Shown piece by piece: positions 25,071 through 64,000 of a DNA stretch of 64,000 bases. The position numbers were made by a program, and so were the translations under genes. Origin of the DNA: Amoebidium appalachense (lineage: Eukaryota > Ichthyosporea); assembly GCA_963693365.1 (NCBI GenBank), contig CAVNZM010000009.1, positions 5,022,001-5,086,000 of the forward strand. The letters run 5' to 3'. The notes under the pieces were generated by a model that worked only from the letters and a program-made list of their open reading frames with translations, was not told where the DNA came from and did not search any database. Position 1 is the first letter of the stretch. Each line of letters opens with the position of its first letter.

Positions 25071-25374
25071 TCCCCCCTCCCTCCCCCACCCGCCCCCCTG
25101 TCGGGGGAACAAAAACACATGTACACACACCATGATGCACACACGGACATGCATGCACACAAACATGTATTGTGACCACAGTGACACGAACACATACACC
25201 CTGGCCCACACACACAAATCTAACACCCAGTGACAAACGAACACGAAATCTGCATTTGACACAACAGATATGCATGCATTCTCGCAGAAAAAAGTGCACG
25301 GGGGTATTATTTAAGTCACGTGGCCTATCACCGTGGGCATTGTGCAAACTGTTACGCTCTTTCTTGGCCTGTGG

Positions 25375-25507
25375 CACACACACGCACGCACGCCGCACAC
25401 ACACACACACACACACACTCACACATGTACGAACGCACACACGCACGCACGCCGCACACACACACACACACACACATGTACGAACGCACACACGCACGCA
25501 CGCACGC

Positions 25508-25549
<42 letters not shown>

Positions 25550-25572
25550 CGAACGCACACACGCACGCACGC

Positions 25573-25608
<36 letters not shown>

Positions 25609-25656
25609 CGAACGCACGCACACACGCACACACGCACGCACGCACGCACGCACACA

Positions 25657-25695
<39 letters not shown>
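25375..25695. repeat. Compound minisatellite of CA blocks and a fixed linker
   Basis: The linker CATGTACGAACGCACACACG, followed by CACGCACGCCG, repeats four times, separated by CA arrays of different length, and ends in a (GCAC)n tract. The CA blocks vary while the linker is nearly invariant. Confidence 0.85.
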
Positions 25696-25696
<1 letters not shown>

Positions 25697-26214
25697 TTCG
25701 CGCGCGCACACATTGATGCTTTCGGTCTGCGAAGCATCAAAAGCTTTCGAAGAACTTCAAGCTGAAATAAATATGATCTGCTGCATAACTTCTTTTTAAT
25801 TTGCGTACATGTACAGCCTGCCGGTAAAGCCCGCCGCCCCTTTATTGGCCACTGCCACTCGAGTCCCGCTCTCTGTCGACACATAAAAAAGCTGAAACAG
25901 TTAATTACGGTTTTCTGATACAATATAACAGTCACATCCACACTCACACACTCACATGCACAAAAGGGTTTTAAGTAGCCGTAAACTGGGCACAAGGGTA
26001 TCTTTAGAAACGAAGTTTGAAGTAATATATGTGTGGACTACAACTCTGGCAAACCGCTAGCATACACACACATTAAGGGCTATGATATTATGTTTATGAT
26101 CGTACAATTAGCCAGCCACCACATAACCTGCATGGTGATACGCAGCATCAATCATAACCATATTTTTTCATACAAGAAGTTCGTTATTGATCTCTAAACC
26201 TATCAGGTACAGGC

Positions 26215-26247
<33 letters not shown>

Positions 26248-26693
26248 CACACACACACACACACCCACCCACCCACCCACCCACCCACCCGAAAAAAAAA
26301 AAAAAAAAAAAAAAAAAAAGATATTGTGCCCTAGATTTGGAACGGGAATGCATGCAACAAAAAGACCTTTATAAACACCCTAAGCATAATAGGCTAGTAT
26401 AAGCCTAAGTGGAGCTATAAAGTATGTAGTCAAAATCGAAATTTAGCTCACCGAACCATCGCAACAAAAAAGCAGACAATAGGTTTTAGCCACGAAGCCT
26501 TGCATAGTACAAGCTATTTGAAAGCAACCAATCAAGTTTCAGGAATACACATCATAAAGCACCACCTCAAAAAATGCAACAAAACCATCGTCTTGCAACT
26601 CCTGATACAGCCCCCCCTCCCCCCTTTCTCGTTCAGATTTCCGGGGAAAAAAAAAAAAAAGGCAGGAAAGGGGGGAAAAAAAGGGAAAAAAAG

Positions 26694-26727
<34 letters not shown>

Positions 26728-27241
26728 AAAGAATGGTCGATGCTGACATCACCGTGGTGTACACGGGGGGCACCCACCCATCTGAAATTGCCGAGCTTGG
26801 CTGCAAAGCCATGTCCCTCAACTGAGGGATAAATCGCTATGGTGAGTGAGTGAGTCTGAGAGACAGAAGGGAGAGAGGAGAAAGCGAGACAGAGTATGAG
26901 GTGTTTGTGTTTGTGTGTGTGTTTGTGTGTGTGGGGGGGGGAGGGGGGGGGGGGGGGGGTGTGTTGTCAGAGTATAAATCAGACATTCATGGGGAGGAGG
27001 AGGACGGGGCACGGGTGGGTGGGGGAGGAGGGGGAGTAAGGGGTGGGGGAAGGATGGGGAAGGAGAGAGACCAGTAATCCCTTCGCGGGGAGGGGGGGGG
27101 GGGGGGGGGGAGGGGTGCTAGTGATAGAGTACAAATCTACAAAGAACAACACAATCCTCAGTGCAAACCACACATAAAGAGCTGGGAAGGAGGGGGAGGG
27201 GGGGGGGGGGGGGGGGGGGGGGGGATGTCCGTCTGCACTAG

Positions 27242-31571
<4,330 letters not shown>

Positions 31572-31901
31572 GTTGGCCGTGAGATGTCAAAACCCGTCGG
31601 CTCAGGCTGTTGAACTTGCTAGCAGGAGTAAGGCTAAATATCAATATGAGAGAAACACAACATTACTTCTACCGAAAAACATACACATGTAAAGAAGGGC
31701 GAGAACACACACAGACGTGTCTGAAGCTGATTGGTGCCACAAAAGCATGCGGCCAAGCGCGTAAACCTCCAAGCAACGTTGGCAGTGCCACGGTGGGTGC
31801 TTGTGTCGAACATGATGAGGGCAGTGAGGCTACCGAAAACTACTACAAATAGAAACCTAAAAATAGAAATTCTTTGAGACGGCCAATTTGAGGCAGGAGG
31901 C

Positions 31902-31916
31902 TTTTCGCGCCATTTT
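31902..31916. promoter_or_regulatory. E2F-like site upstream of F-box gene A
   Basis: TTTTCGCGCCATTTT contains TTTCGCGCC, a standard E2F-type core, 0.33 kb upstream of the F-box A start. It is a single occurrence in a repeat-rich region, so chance is possible. Confidence 0.3.
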
Positions 31917-32197
31917 CCCTATTGCAATTGCAGTCACTTTGAGTGACTGTCTCCGGCTCAACATACCTTGTTTGTTCCCGCGGCGTAGTAGTGCCCGGCC
32001 ACTTAAGTAAGCCAGTGGGTACATAGCCTTGAGGACTACATTTTCCCGGCTACGACTGACCCATGTATGACTGGCCATGGAACGAAACAAAGCGAAAAGA
32101 AATCTAAAACTGGCTTTACGCTGGCGCTTGTTTGCTTCAGCCAGTTTTAGTATCCCCCCCCCCCCCCCCCCCCTCCCTCCCCCCGCCCCCCCTCCCC

Positions 32198-32230
<33 letters not shown>

Positions 32231-32823
32231 TTCCCCGCCCCCCCCCCACCCCCCCCCCCACCTCACCCCACCCCACCCCCCACCCACCCACCCACCCCCC
32301 AAGCATTGTAAATTTTTTGGATCAAACGTTTCTCCAACCACCTCCACGGAACCAGGAGCATGAGATGCTTCCCATCTGTTTGTAGGAGCTAATAGGGTGA
32401 CGATGCATATGACTGCAGAGAGGGAATAAAGGGCGATGCGCATGCCATTGGAGAGAGCGAAAGTGGACCCAAAATAGATAGGGCCGAATAAGGGAGGGTG
32501 CGATAAAGGCAGGACTCCGAGAGCTCGAGGCTAAGGGTGTCCACAAGGATCATCTGTCGAAGAAACCTAGAGAAATTTGAAGGCCGTGAAAAAAGCCTCA
32601 GCGCTAATTTGCCGTTAAGGAAGGTAGAGGAAGGTGTTGGAAGGGAATCTGATGGACTATTAAAGAGAAACTGCCCTCCCGTGGAGCTAGTCTGGAAAAA
32701 AAAGGCCGGAGGGAATAGTGTGCCAGAATGTCTGGAAATGAAATTATCAAGGGAAGGGGGGGCAGATCGATAGAGAGACAAGGTCGAAGGAGCTGGCCCA
32801 GGATCCAGGCAGCCCACAGGTGC

Positions 32824-32859
<36 letters not shown>

Positions 32860-32865
32860 GCGTGT

Positions 32866-32941
<76 letters not shown>

Positions 32942-33701
32942 GGGGGGCATGGTGTCCCTCAAAGAGTTGGAATTTTGCCCGAGAAGAGGGAAGGGCCAGG
33001 GAGGGTGGGAGAAAGGTTGCGAGAGATAGAAGGCTGGCAGGAATACCTGAGTGTGTGCACGTGTGTGTGTGTGTCCACGCGCCTAATTAAGCTTGTGTGT
33101 GTGTGCCTGTGTGTGTGGGTGTGTGTGTGTCTGTGTGTGTGCATGTGCATGTGCGTGTGTGTGCGCATGCCTTTGTGTGTGTGTGTGCGTGTGTGTGTGT
33201 GTGTGCGCGCACACACGCATATGTGCGTGCTTGCCCGTGCGCATGGGCGCATGTGTGCCTGTGTACCACCGGTCACACGTATCACACAAGGCCCGGCAAT
33301 CATGATCATAATCATTGCCCATTTTATTGGCCACTGCCACTCCCTCTGTCAACACATCAAACAGCCGGAACAGTTTAAAATTTATAACGGTTTTCTGATA
33401 CAATCTAACAGTCACATCCACACACTGTCACACACACACACACACTGACACACACACACTAAAGGGCCTTGAGTAGCCGTAACGTCGGGACAAGTGCATC
33501 TTCAACAAAATGTGGATTAGTATTAAATACAGCTCTGGCACAGTGTTAGCTCTGTATACACATGTATGCTATAATAGATATGTTTATGATTGTACATTAA
33601 GCAAGCCACCATGTAACTGGCATGGTGATACACAGCATTTGATCATAACCATATATTTTTCATCCAAGGAGTTCCACCTCCAAAACCTTTTAGGTAAAGA
33701 C

Positions 33702-33747
<46 letters not shown>

Positions 33748-34574
33748 AAGAAAAAAAAAAACAAAAAAAAAAAACAAAAAAAAAACACCCCATCCCACCC
33801 CAAAGCACCCACCCGGCCACCCACCCACCCACCCACCCACCCACCCACCCACCCACCCACCCACCCACACAAACAAAACAAAAAAAAGAAGAAAATAGAA
33901 AAGCGAACAAGATAAGAAAAGAAATTCAAAGAAAGGAGGGGAAAAAAAAAAAAAAAAAGAAGCAGATTTCGTGCCCCAGATTTGGAATGGGGTAGCCCAA
34001 CATATGTATAAACTCAAAAACGTCTCCATAAATACCGTAAAGATAGTAGGCTAGTCATCAGCCTAAGTGGAGCTCTGAAGTATTAAGTCAAAATTGCTCA
34101 CCAGAAAATTGCAGCAAAGAAGCATACCATAGTTTCTAGCCAAGACACCGTTGAATAGTACAAAGCTAAAAAGCAACCAATCAAGTCGCAGGGATACACA
34201 TCATGAATTATCGCCTCAAAAAGATTAACACAACCACCGCCTTGCAACTACTGATACAGCCCCCCCCCCCCCCCCCCCCCCCCCTCTCCCCCTCCCCCCT
34301 CCTCCCCTCCCGCCCTCTCCCCCACACCACCGCCATTCCCCCCGTTCCGGTTTCCAAAAAAATGGGGCAGGAAAAGGGGTGGAACAAACATGTTGTATGC
34401 TGAATCACCGTGTGGTGCATGGGGGGCACCCACCCATCCGAAGTTGCCAAGGCTTGGCTGCCAACCCATGTCCCTCACCTGAAGGATACATAATTTTGGT
34501 GAGCGAGTGAGTCTGAGAGAGAGGGAGGGAGAGAGGATAGAGAGAGGGTTTGAGGTGTCTCTCTGCGTGTGGCT

Positions 34575-34605
<31 letters not shown>

Positions 34606-34789
34606 GGGTGTGGGGGAGGGGGGGAGGGAGGAGGGGAGGTGGGTAGAATTGTTACGGAGTACAACGTATTCATTCATGGGGGGAAGGAGGGGGACCAGGG
34701 GGGGAAGAGGGGAGGACGAGGGCAGGGGCGGGGGGGGGGGGGGGGGGGGGGAGGATTACGGGGGAAGGAGAGAGAAAACAATATTCCCC

Positions 34790-34824
<35 letters not shown>

Positions 34825-35292
34825 AAGGGGGGGGGGGGGGGGGGGGGGGGGGAAGGGGGGTACCCTGTGCTATAGACATCGGGGGGAGGGGGGGGGGGGA
34901 AGGGGGGGGGGGGGGGGGGGGGAGGGGGGTACCCTGTGCTATAGACATCGTGGTATAGAGATTTTGTATTTGTCTCCTGTCCTAGGGTGCGCTTGGTTGG
35001 GCCGGGGGAGGGGACGGGAGGCGGGAGGGGAGGGGGTGGAGTGGGGTAGAATTCATAACTGGAGTACGAAGTACACATATACAAAGGGCAACCCAATTCA
35101 GAGTGCAGACAGCACATAAAAGGCGGGCAAAGGGGGGGGGGGAGGGGAGGGGGGGGGTTGAATGCGGAACACGGTACGAAGTACGCATACACGATGAGAA
35201 GCATGGTGCAGGACACATGCAAAGGCAAACATTCAATTATGCAACATCATCCATGCGCACAGTATGCGTCATAAGCAGAGCCCATCCTCAGG

Positions 35293-35339
<47 letters not shown>

Positions 35340-35505
35340 TGTGTGTATGCACTAGTAAAGCGACATTTACAATACCAGTTTCATAGCAACACTCAAACCA
35401 GAACTCAAAAGGGCGAATATGTGAGTGAATGAGTGAGTGTGTGAGTGTGTGTGCGCATCTGCGTACACATGTGTGTATGTGCATCCATGCATGCGTGCGT
35501 GCGTG

Positions 35506-35512
<7 letters not shown>

Positions 35513-35587
<75 letters not shown>

Positions 35588-35603
35588 CGTGCCTTCCCGC
35601 ATG

Positions 35604-35660
<57 letters not shown>
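35513..35660. repeat. Paired (GT)n arrays 3' of F-box B
   Basis: Two (GT)n arrays of about 33 and 28 units are separated by GTGGGTGCGTGCCTTCCCGC. They correspond to the single array at 27387 in unit A. Confidence 0.85.
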
Positions 35661-35662
<2 letters not shown>

Positions 35663-35791
35663 ATGTGTGTGTATGTGCATGCGTGCACGCGTGTGCGCAT
35701 GGCTAGCGTGTATGCGTGCACGGGCGCGTGCGCGTGTGTGTGAGTTGGCGGCCATGATGGGTAGTGAAAAACAGGGGAAGAGGGGTGGGGG

Positions 35792-37993
35792 TTAGGGGGT
35801 GGGGTGGGGTGGGGAAGGGGAGCACCTTTCAGAGGCCAGCTTCTTCGTGATTGCCCGCTTCAAGTCAGCAATGCGTCTCTCTTGCTTCTCCATTTTCTCA
35901 ATACTAGCAAACACAGACGCGCGGTCCACGCTGACTGAATCAAGTTCTATCTTAGGGCACGAGGCAAGGGCCGCTATACTGATTTTGGGCGAATAGATTG
36001 ACACCTTGCACAGGTTTTCGTGGCCCGTGAACCCTTTCAGCGTGCGGATTCTGTCGACATGGACGAGTGTGAGGGATTGGATGGTGGGTATGTGCGCAAG
36101 GACGCCGATATCTCTCAACTCTTTGCAATAACCCAGGTTCACGTGGGTGAGCGCTCTGGCGCCGGCAGGAACATTGCCGAATGAACAAAGGGATGCACAG
36201 TTCCGTATGTTGAGGCGCTGAAGTGCAGGGTTGTTGATCGGAAAAAGGGTTGTGCCGCCGACATTAGAAAGTCTGAGATGAACTAGAGAGGTGGGTGGGC
36301 GGATAAGGCTTATGTCAGTATCAGGAACATTTTCAATCGCTAAATCTTCAAGTGTGGTGCAGAATGCGAGAAAGCCACAGGCTGGATCGTTTGGTTGAGT
36401 AGTGTCGCTCAAAACTACCGGCCTAAGGTGCTTCTGGTACGATGTTGCCTTGATGCGTGCGAGGTTGGTCACATCTCGAAGGTACAGGGCGGAGAGGTTG
36501 GGGAAGTGGTCCAAAACCAACCCATTGCCATGCATATGCTCCAGCACACAATCAACTAGCTCAATCCTGGTGAGTGCCTTAGAGCGTGCGAGTGCATCTA
36601 GGCGTATCCTACCAACACGACAAAGTGATATGGATTTCAGTGTCTGCATCTGGGCTGATAGGAACGGCAGTGATTCCAGAGTTGGTAGGGCTAACAGCCC
36701 CACAGGGGAAGACAGTGCAAACGGCTCCAACCGCTGTGTTTGAAAATCGGGCTTACCGGACGGCAGCTCCGAACAGGAAAGAGACACCCGGCGCAACCTT
36801 GGGCACGACCCCAACATCTCCGCATACAAGGGGCATGGCATGTCAACCACAACCTCCTCCACTTTGGGCAGGCCGGGCAACGCTAGCCTTCTTTGTAAAT
36901 CGAGCTCGGACCGCATGTGCACGCAAATCTCGACGTGGGTGAGGTTCGGGCACACCTGTATCTGTCCCAGGTTGAGCGAATCCGTGCTCCTCGATTCGAT
37001 CCTTATGCGCTCGAGGTTGGGGCATGCCGCAAGAAATTTCCCCAGCAGCCTGCCGTTTTCCGATCTCCAATGGCTTTGAGGTGCTGTGTGGTGCAAGTGG
37101 TTCATGCGGGTGATGTTCTATGTCCAAAACCGTGGTCATATCCACCACCAACTCTTCCATCCGCGTGCATTTCTCCCACACCGTCCCGACCAGTCGCCAC
37201 ATCGTATTGAAGCTAGTTTCGTCATTTGCGTAACCAAAATAAAGCTTAACAGCCCTCAGTTTGCTCCCGACAGCTTCGATCAACGACATGACTAGTAGTG
37301 CCCAGAATTCTGTATCCGGAGCTTCGTTCCAAATCACGTGGATGCGTTCCAAATTCGGAAGTTGCGGGATCTGGCGGAAGGTAGCCCGAAATGCTCCCCC
37401 GTGCTCCAAAAACACGACATCCATCCAATCAATGTCGAGCACCACCGTACCAAGTGCAGCATGCCACGATGTCGATCTAAATCGACTCCACCACCACCAC
37501 CAACACCGGCCTCACCAATTTTCATCCGAAACAGGCCGGCCTGGGGGGACCGAGCGAGGACGCAGAAGCGGCGGCAGACGAGGGAAAAAGTCTTTCGGTC
37601 ATCCAACGGTAGATATCGGATGATGTGGGCGACAAGTTCGGGGGGAAGGGCCAAGAGAGGACTGTGTTCTGTGGGGACAAGTGCTATTAACAGGCGGAGA
37701 CATGGACAAGAATGGTGGGGATGAATCTAGCAAATTCTGCTTTTATATGGCTGCTTCCATTTCATCCCCTCCCACCCTCTTCCCTCTCCCCCCCACCCCT
37801 CCCCCCCCCCCCCCCCCCCCCCCGGGGGTCTACCCACGTGTCCTGAGATAGGGAAGCACAGAACAGGAAAGAGGAGGAGAATAATTGTCTATATACAAAG
37901 CTTTCGGGTACGTGTAAGAGCGTGTCACACAACATACACATAAGCACACGCACACGCACATACCGAGGGGAGGGGGAGAGGGGGGGGGGGGGG

Positions 37994-38030
<37 letters not shown>

Positions 38031-38920
38031 AGGGAGGAAGAGAGAGGGAGGGAGAGGGGGGAGGGAGGGAGGGGGGGGGGGAGGGAGGGAAGGAGGGAGG
38101 GGGAGAGGGAGGGAGGGAGAAGGGAGGGAGGGAGGGAGGGAGGGAGGGAGGGAGGGAGGGAGGGAGGGAGGGAGGGAGGGAGGGATGGAGGGCGAGAGAG
38201 AGAGAGGGGGGGGGAGAGGGAAAGGGGAGAGAAGAGAGAGAGGGGAGGGAGAGAGAGGGGGGGGGGGGGGAGAGGGAGAGGGAGAGAGAGAGAGAGGGAG
38301 GGAGGGGGAGAGAGGGAGGGGGAGAGAGGGAGGGGGAGAGAGAGAGAGAGAGAGGGAAGGAGAGAGAAAGAGAGGGAGGGAGGAATGTAGCGAGGGAGGG
38401 AGGGAGGGAGGGAGACGGGGCCGGGAGGGAGCGGGTGAAGGAGAGGAAGATAGGGGTGAATGAGCGGGAGGGGGGGATGGAGAGGGTAAAGGAGAGGGAG
38501 CGGGGGAAGGGGGAGGGGGGAGAGAGGCAGACAAAGAGAGTGTGTGTAATAAAGAGAGCGTTGCACAATGCCTTTGTTTGTTCCTAGTGTGTGTAGGTAA
38601 AGCACGAAAGGGGAATCGGGGGAGAGCCAGCTGGGAGCAATAGAACAAGACCACAAGCTGCAACAGGGGGAGAGACGAATGTGGGAGGGGACGGGGGGGG
38701 GGGGGGGTAAAGGGGGGTGGGTTGAGGTGAACTCGAGAGGGGAGGGGGGGGGGGGGGAGGGGAGGGAGCTGGGGTAGATGGCAAGATGAGCTAATGGAGT
38801 TGTGTGTATTTGTGACGATGTGTGTGTGGGTGTGTGCGTGTGCGTGTGCGTGTGCGTGTGCGTGTACGTGTGCGTGCGCGTGTGCGCGTGCGTGCGTGTG
38901 TGTGTGCGTGTGTGCGTGCG

Positions 38921-39000
<80 letters not shown>

Positions 39001-39344
39001 TGCGTGTGTACTTGTATGGGCATGTGCGTGGACAGAGGGGGGGAGGGGGGAGGGGGGGATGGTGTGGGATGAACTGTTCTGAGATGCATGCACATGGTGA
39101 GTGCCTTGTATGGGCTGGGGGATAGGCACCAAAAAAGAGCACAGGGTAACAGAAAACGACGGACAGAGAACCAAAAGCTCAGAAACGAGACGCACTGAGA
39201 GAAGCATACAGAAACAGAGAACGCGAACTCAAGGGGCATTTCGAAGGGAGAGGCAAGGAGTTGAGAAAAGCTAGGCGGGAGAAGAGGGGGGGAACGGAAA
39301 ATAAACTCACCAGCCCTCCTTCGAACGCTGCTTCGTAGCAGCAT
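35792..39344 (-). pseudogene. F-box/leucine-rich-repeat paralogue, copy B (frameshifted)
   Basis: Exon 1 is 39344-39311 (MLLRSSVRRRA) and exon 2 starts at 37668, with the same phase and acceptor as copy A. The F-box (LPPELVAHIIRYLPLDDRKT) is intact. Relative to copy A, a net loss of about 13 nt near 37490 throws the frame, giving a stop at 37334. A second loss of about 5 nt near 37065 restores it (total 18). The middle part is still recognisable in the shifted frame (FRATFRQIPQLPNLERIHVI), and the last 437 codons are open to TAA at 35792. Unless the breaks are sequence errors or are spliced out, no full-length protein is made; a shortened one from an internal start is possible. Confidence 0.8.
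37985..38560. repeat. (GA)n and (GGGA)n tracts, F-box B intron 1
   Basis: G/A-only DNA dominated by GAGA and GGGA (AGGG) units; the GGGA block is near 38126-38185. It is the counterpart of the larger GA block in copy A. Confidence 0.9.
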
Positions 39345-40163
39345 GTTGGGCTGCAGTGGCGAGCAGCAAACAAGGTGTCCGTAGACGGTTCAGGCTCGCC
39401 GTCGAAATGGCAGGAATGCTAAATATGAGAGCAGCACGACGTTACTTGTACCAAAATACACACGACGTTTTCTTGTGCCGAAAAACACACGCACACAGCT
39501 CACGCACGCACAACATACACGCACGTTTCTGAAGCTGAATAGTGCAAAAAGAGTATGAAGATTAAGGTGCTCCTTCAGCGCGTAAACCCCAATTGAAAGC
39601 AAACCCCTTTGCAGTGCTGGCAGTGTGACAGTGTGTGCGTGTGGGCCGGGACCGGCAGGGGTGACCATCTCTAAGTCAAAGAGTCACAAAGCGTCCGATC
39701 GTGTTTTGGCGCCAAAACTATGGCCATGATGGCGCCAAAAATGCGGCCACAAAGGCATGTTTAAAAATGGCCCTTAACATTTTAAATAATCATTATTCTA
39801 ACTATAAAATTTTCTAAATTTTTCTTTAGCATTATTTTGAACACACGTCATGAGCGCATTTTGGTCCTTTTACGATAACGGCGAAGTGAGACTTGCCCTC
39901 TTCTCGGAGTCGTCTGCGAAGTTTATGCGTGCACGAATTCACCCGACGACAAACGCAAGAAAAGAAATAAGAAGAAACAGTTATTGGAAAGTAGAGCGAA
40001 CCCACTATTTAGAATATCATTTAGTTTGGAGTGCAGTTGCGGCACCGGCGGATAGGATCACAACAAAAGCAAGTAGGGTTTGGATGGTGGGAGTCGGTCG
40101 TTTATATACTATTATTCCAACTGTAGCCTTGTAGTTTGTTTGGCAGGCCATAAATCCAGCAAG
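39345..40163. promoter_or_regulatory. Divergent F-box B / SMC1 intergenic region
   Basis: About 0.8 kb separates the two start codons. The left half is duplicated DNA shared with unit A; the right half (39.70-40.16 kb) is unique, free of long microsatellites, and carries two GGCGCC-centred E2F-type sites. An acceptor-like AAATCCAG just before the SMC1 ATG suggests a non-coding first exon in this interval. Confidence 0.55.
39704..39740. promoter_or_regulatory. Two E2F-type sites upstream of SMC1
   Basis: A perfect palindrome TTTTGGCGCCAAAA (39704-39717) and a second GGCGCCAAAA (39731-39740), 14 bases apart and about 0.45 kb before the SMC1 start. E2F control of cohesin and other S-phase genes is known in animals and plants; binding here is inferred. 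Confidence 0.55.
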
Positions 40164-63712
<23,549 letters not shown>

Positions 63713-64000
63713 GTAGATGTCTCTTTGTGTGTGTGTGTGGGTGGGTGGGTGGGGGGGGGGGGGGGGGGGGGGGGGGGGAATGGAGAGCGTGTTTTTTTTG
63801 TTGTTGTTGTTGTTTGTTTTTTTTTGTTTTTTTGTTGTTTTTATTTTTGGGGGGGGGGGGGGGGGGGGGAGGGGAGGCCACAGACGTCGGAGAAGAGTTT
63901 TGGAGTTTTTGGGTCTTTTGGAACGAATCTGGTGATCATTCCGGTTGGTTGCTTATCACATCCCCTTTCTGGTAACTCACATGCTCACCACACTGCCATT

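Larger units (their letters stand above)
31978..39680. repeat. Segmental duplication unit B
   Basis: Direct tandem copy of unit A: 3' flank block at 33.32-34.50 kb, F-box pseudogene B, and 5' flank with first exon to about 39.68 kb. The order and strand match unit A, with an offset of about 8.0 kb at the edges shrinking to about 7.5 kb in the middle because of repeat length changes. Confidence 0.75.

Noticed and set aside
25320-25799. Thr-His and Arg-Thr rich frames on both strands, and Cys-Val frames elsewhere
   Set aside because: All arise from (CA/GT)n microsatellites; no start context, splice structure or non-repeat sequence supports them.

Overview
The window is nuclear DNA from an intron-dense eukaryote. 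Evidence: spliceosomal GT-AG introns in every gene, a split 34-exon cohesin gene, an intron-borne tRNA gene with pol III boxes, and animal-like ELP6, CDC23/APC8 and SMC1 proteins. I cannot name the organism; a protist, alga or early-diverging lineage is possible. The non-coding DNA is extraordinarily rich in poly-C/poly-G runs, (CA/GT)n and (CT/GA)n tracts, so almost all long low-complexity reading frames are artefacts.

Layout: (1) 1-4006, minus strand: Elongator subunit ELP6, five coding exons, with its 3' end beyond the left edge. (2) 5411-19214, plus strand: complete CDC23/APC8, 17 exons rebuilt by hand; they sum to 1773 nt, giving a 590-aa TPR protein. ELP6 and CDC23 are divergent. (3) 19.2-27.2 kb: mostly repeats, with one unrecognised 96-aa minus-strand reading frame, two orphan plus-strand exons, and fragments of a duplicated block. 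(4) About 24.0-39.7 kb: a tandem segmental duplication (~8 kb units), each unit carrying a minus-strand F-box/leucine-rich-repeat gene. Copy A (27242-31571) is open; copy B (35792-39344) carries two frame-breaking deletions that compensate each other. (5) 40164 to the right edge, plus strand: cohesin subunit SMC1, 34 exons and 1193 codons, lacking only about the last 35-40 residues. A tRNA-Gly(GCC) gene lies inside its intron 23.

Two themes stand out. First, simple repeats are not scattered at random: C-runs start within a few tens of bases of the 5' splice site in about 20 introns, GT or G runs occupy other 5' splice sites, and CA arrays run straight into many 3' splice sites. Several introns also contain tandem arrays whose first or last unit is the splice site itself, including a duplicated exon 4/intron 4 junction of SMC1 whose donor has been destroyed. 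Second, palindromic E2F-type sites (TTTTGGCGCCAAA) sit upstream of both CDC23 and SMC1, fitting shared cell-cycle control. A dispersed element that always ends against a C-run, a 187-bp inverted-repeat element with a target duplication, and a 63-nt near-perfect hairpin add to the repeat catalogue.

Functionally, the recognised genes act in tRNA wobble modification (ELP6), anaphase ubiquitination (CDC23), sister-chromatid cohesion (SMC1) and probably substrate selection for SCF ubiquitin ligases (F-box genes). Their proximity need not mean co-regulation beyond the shared promoter motif.
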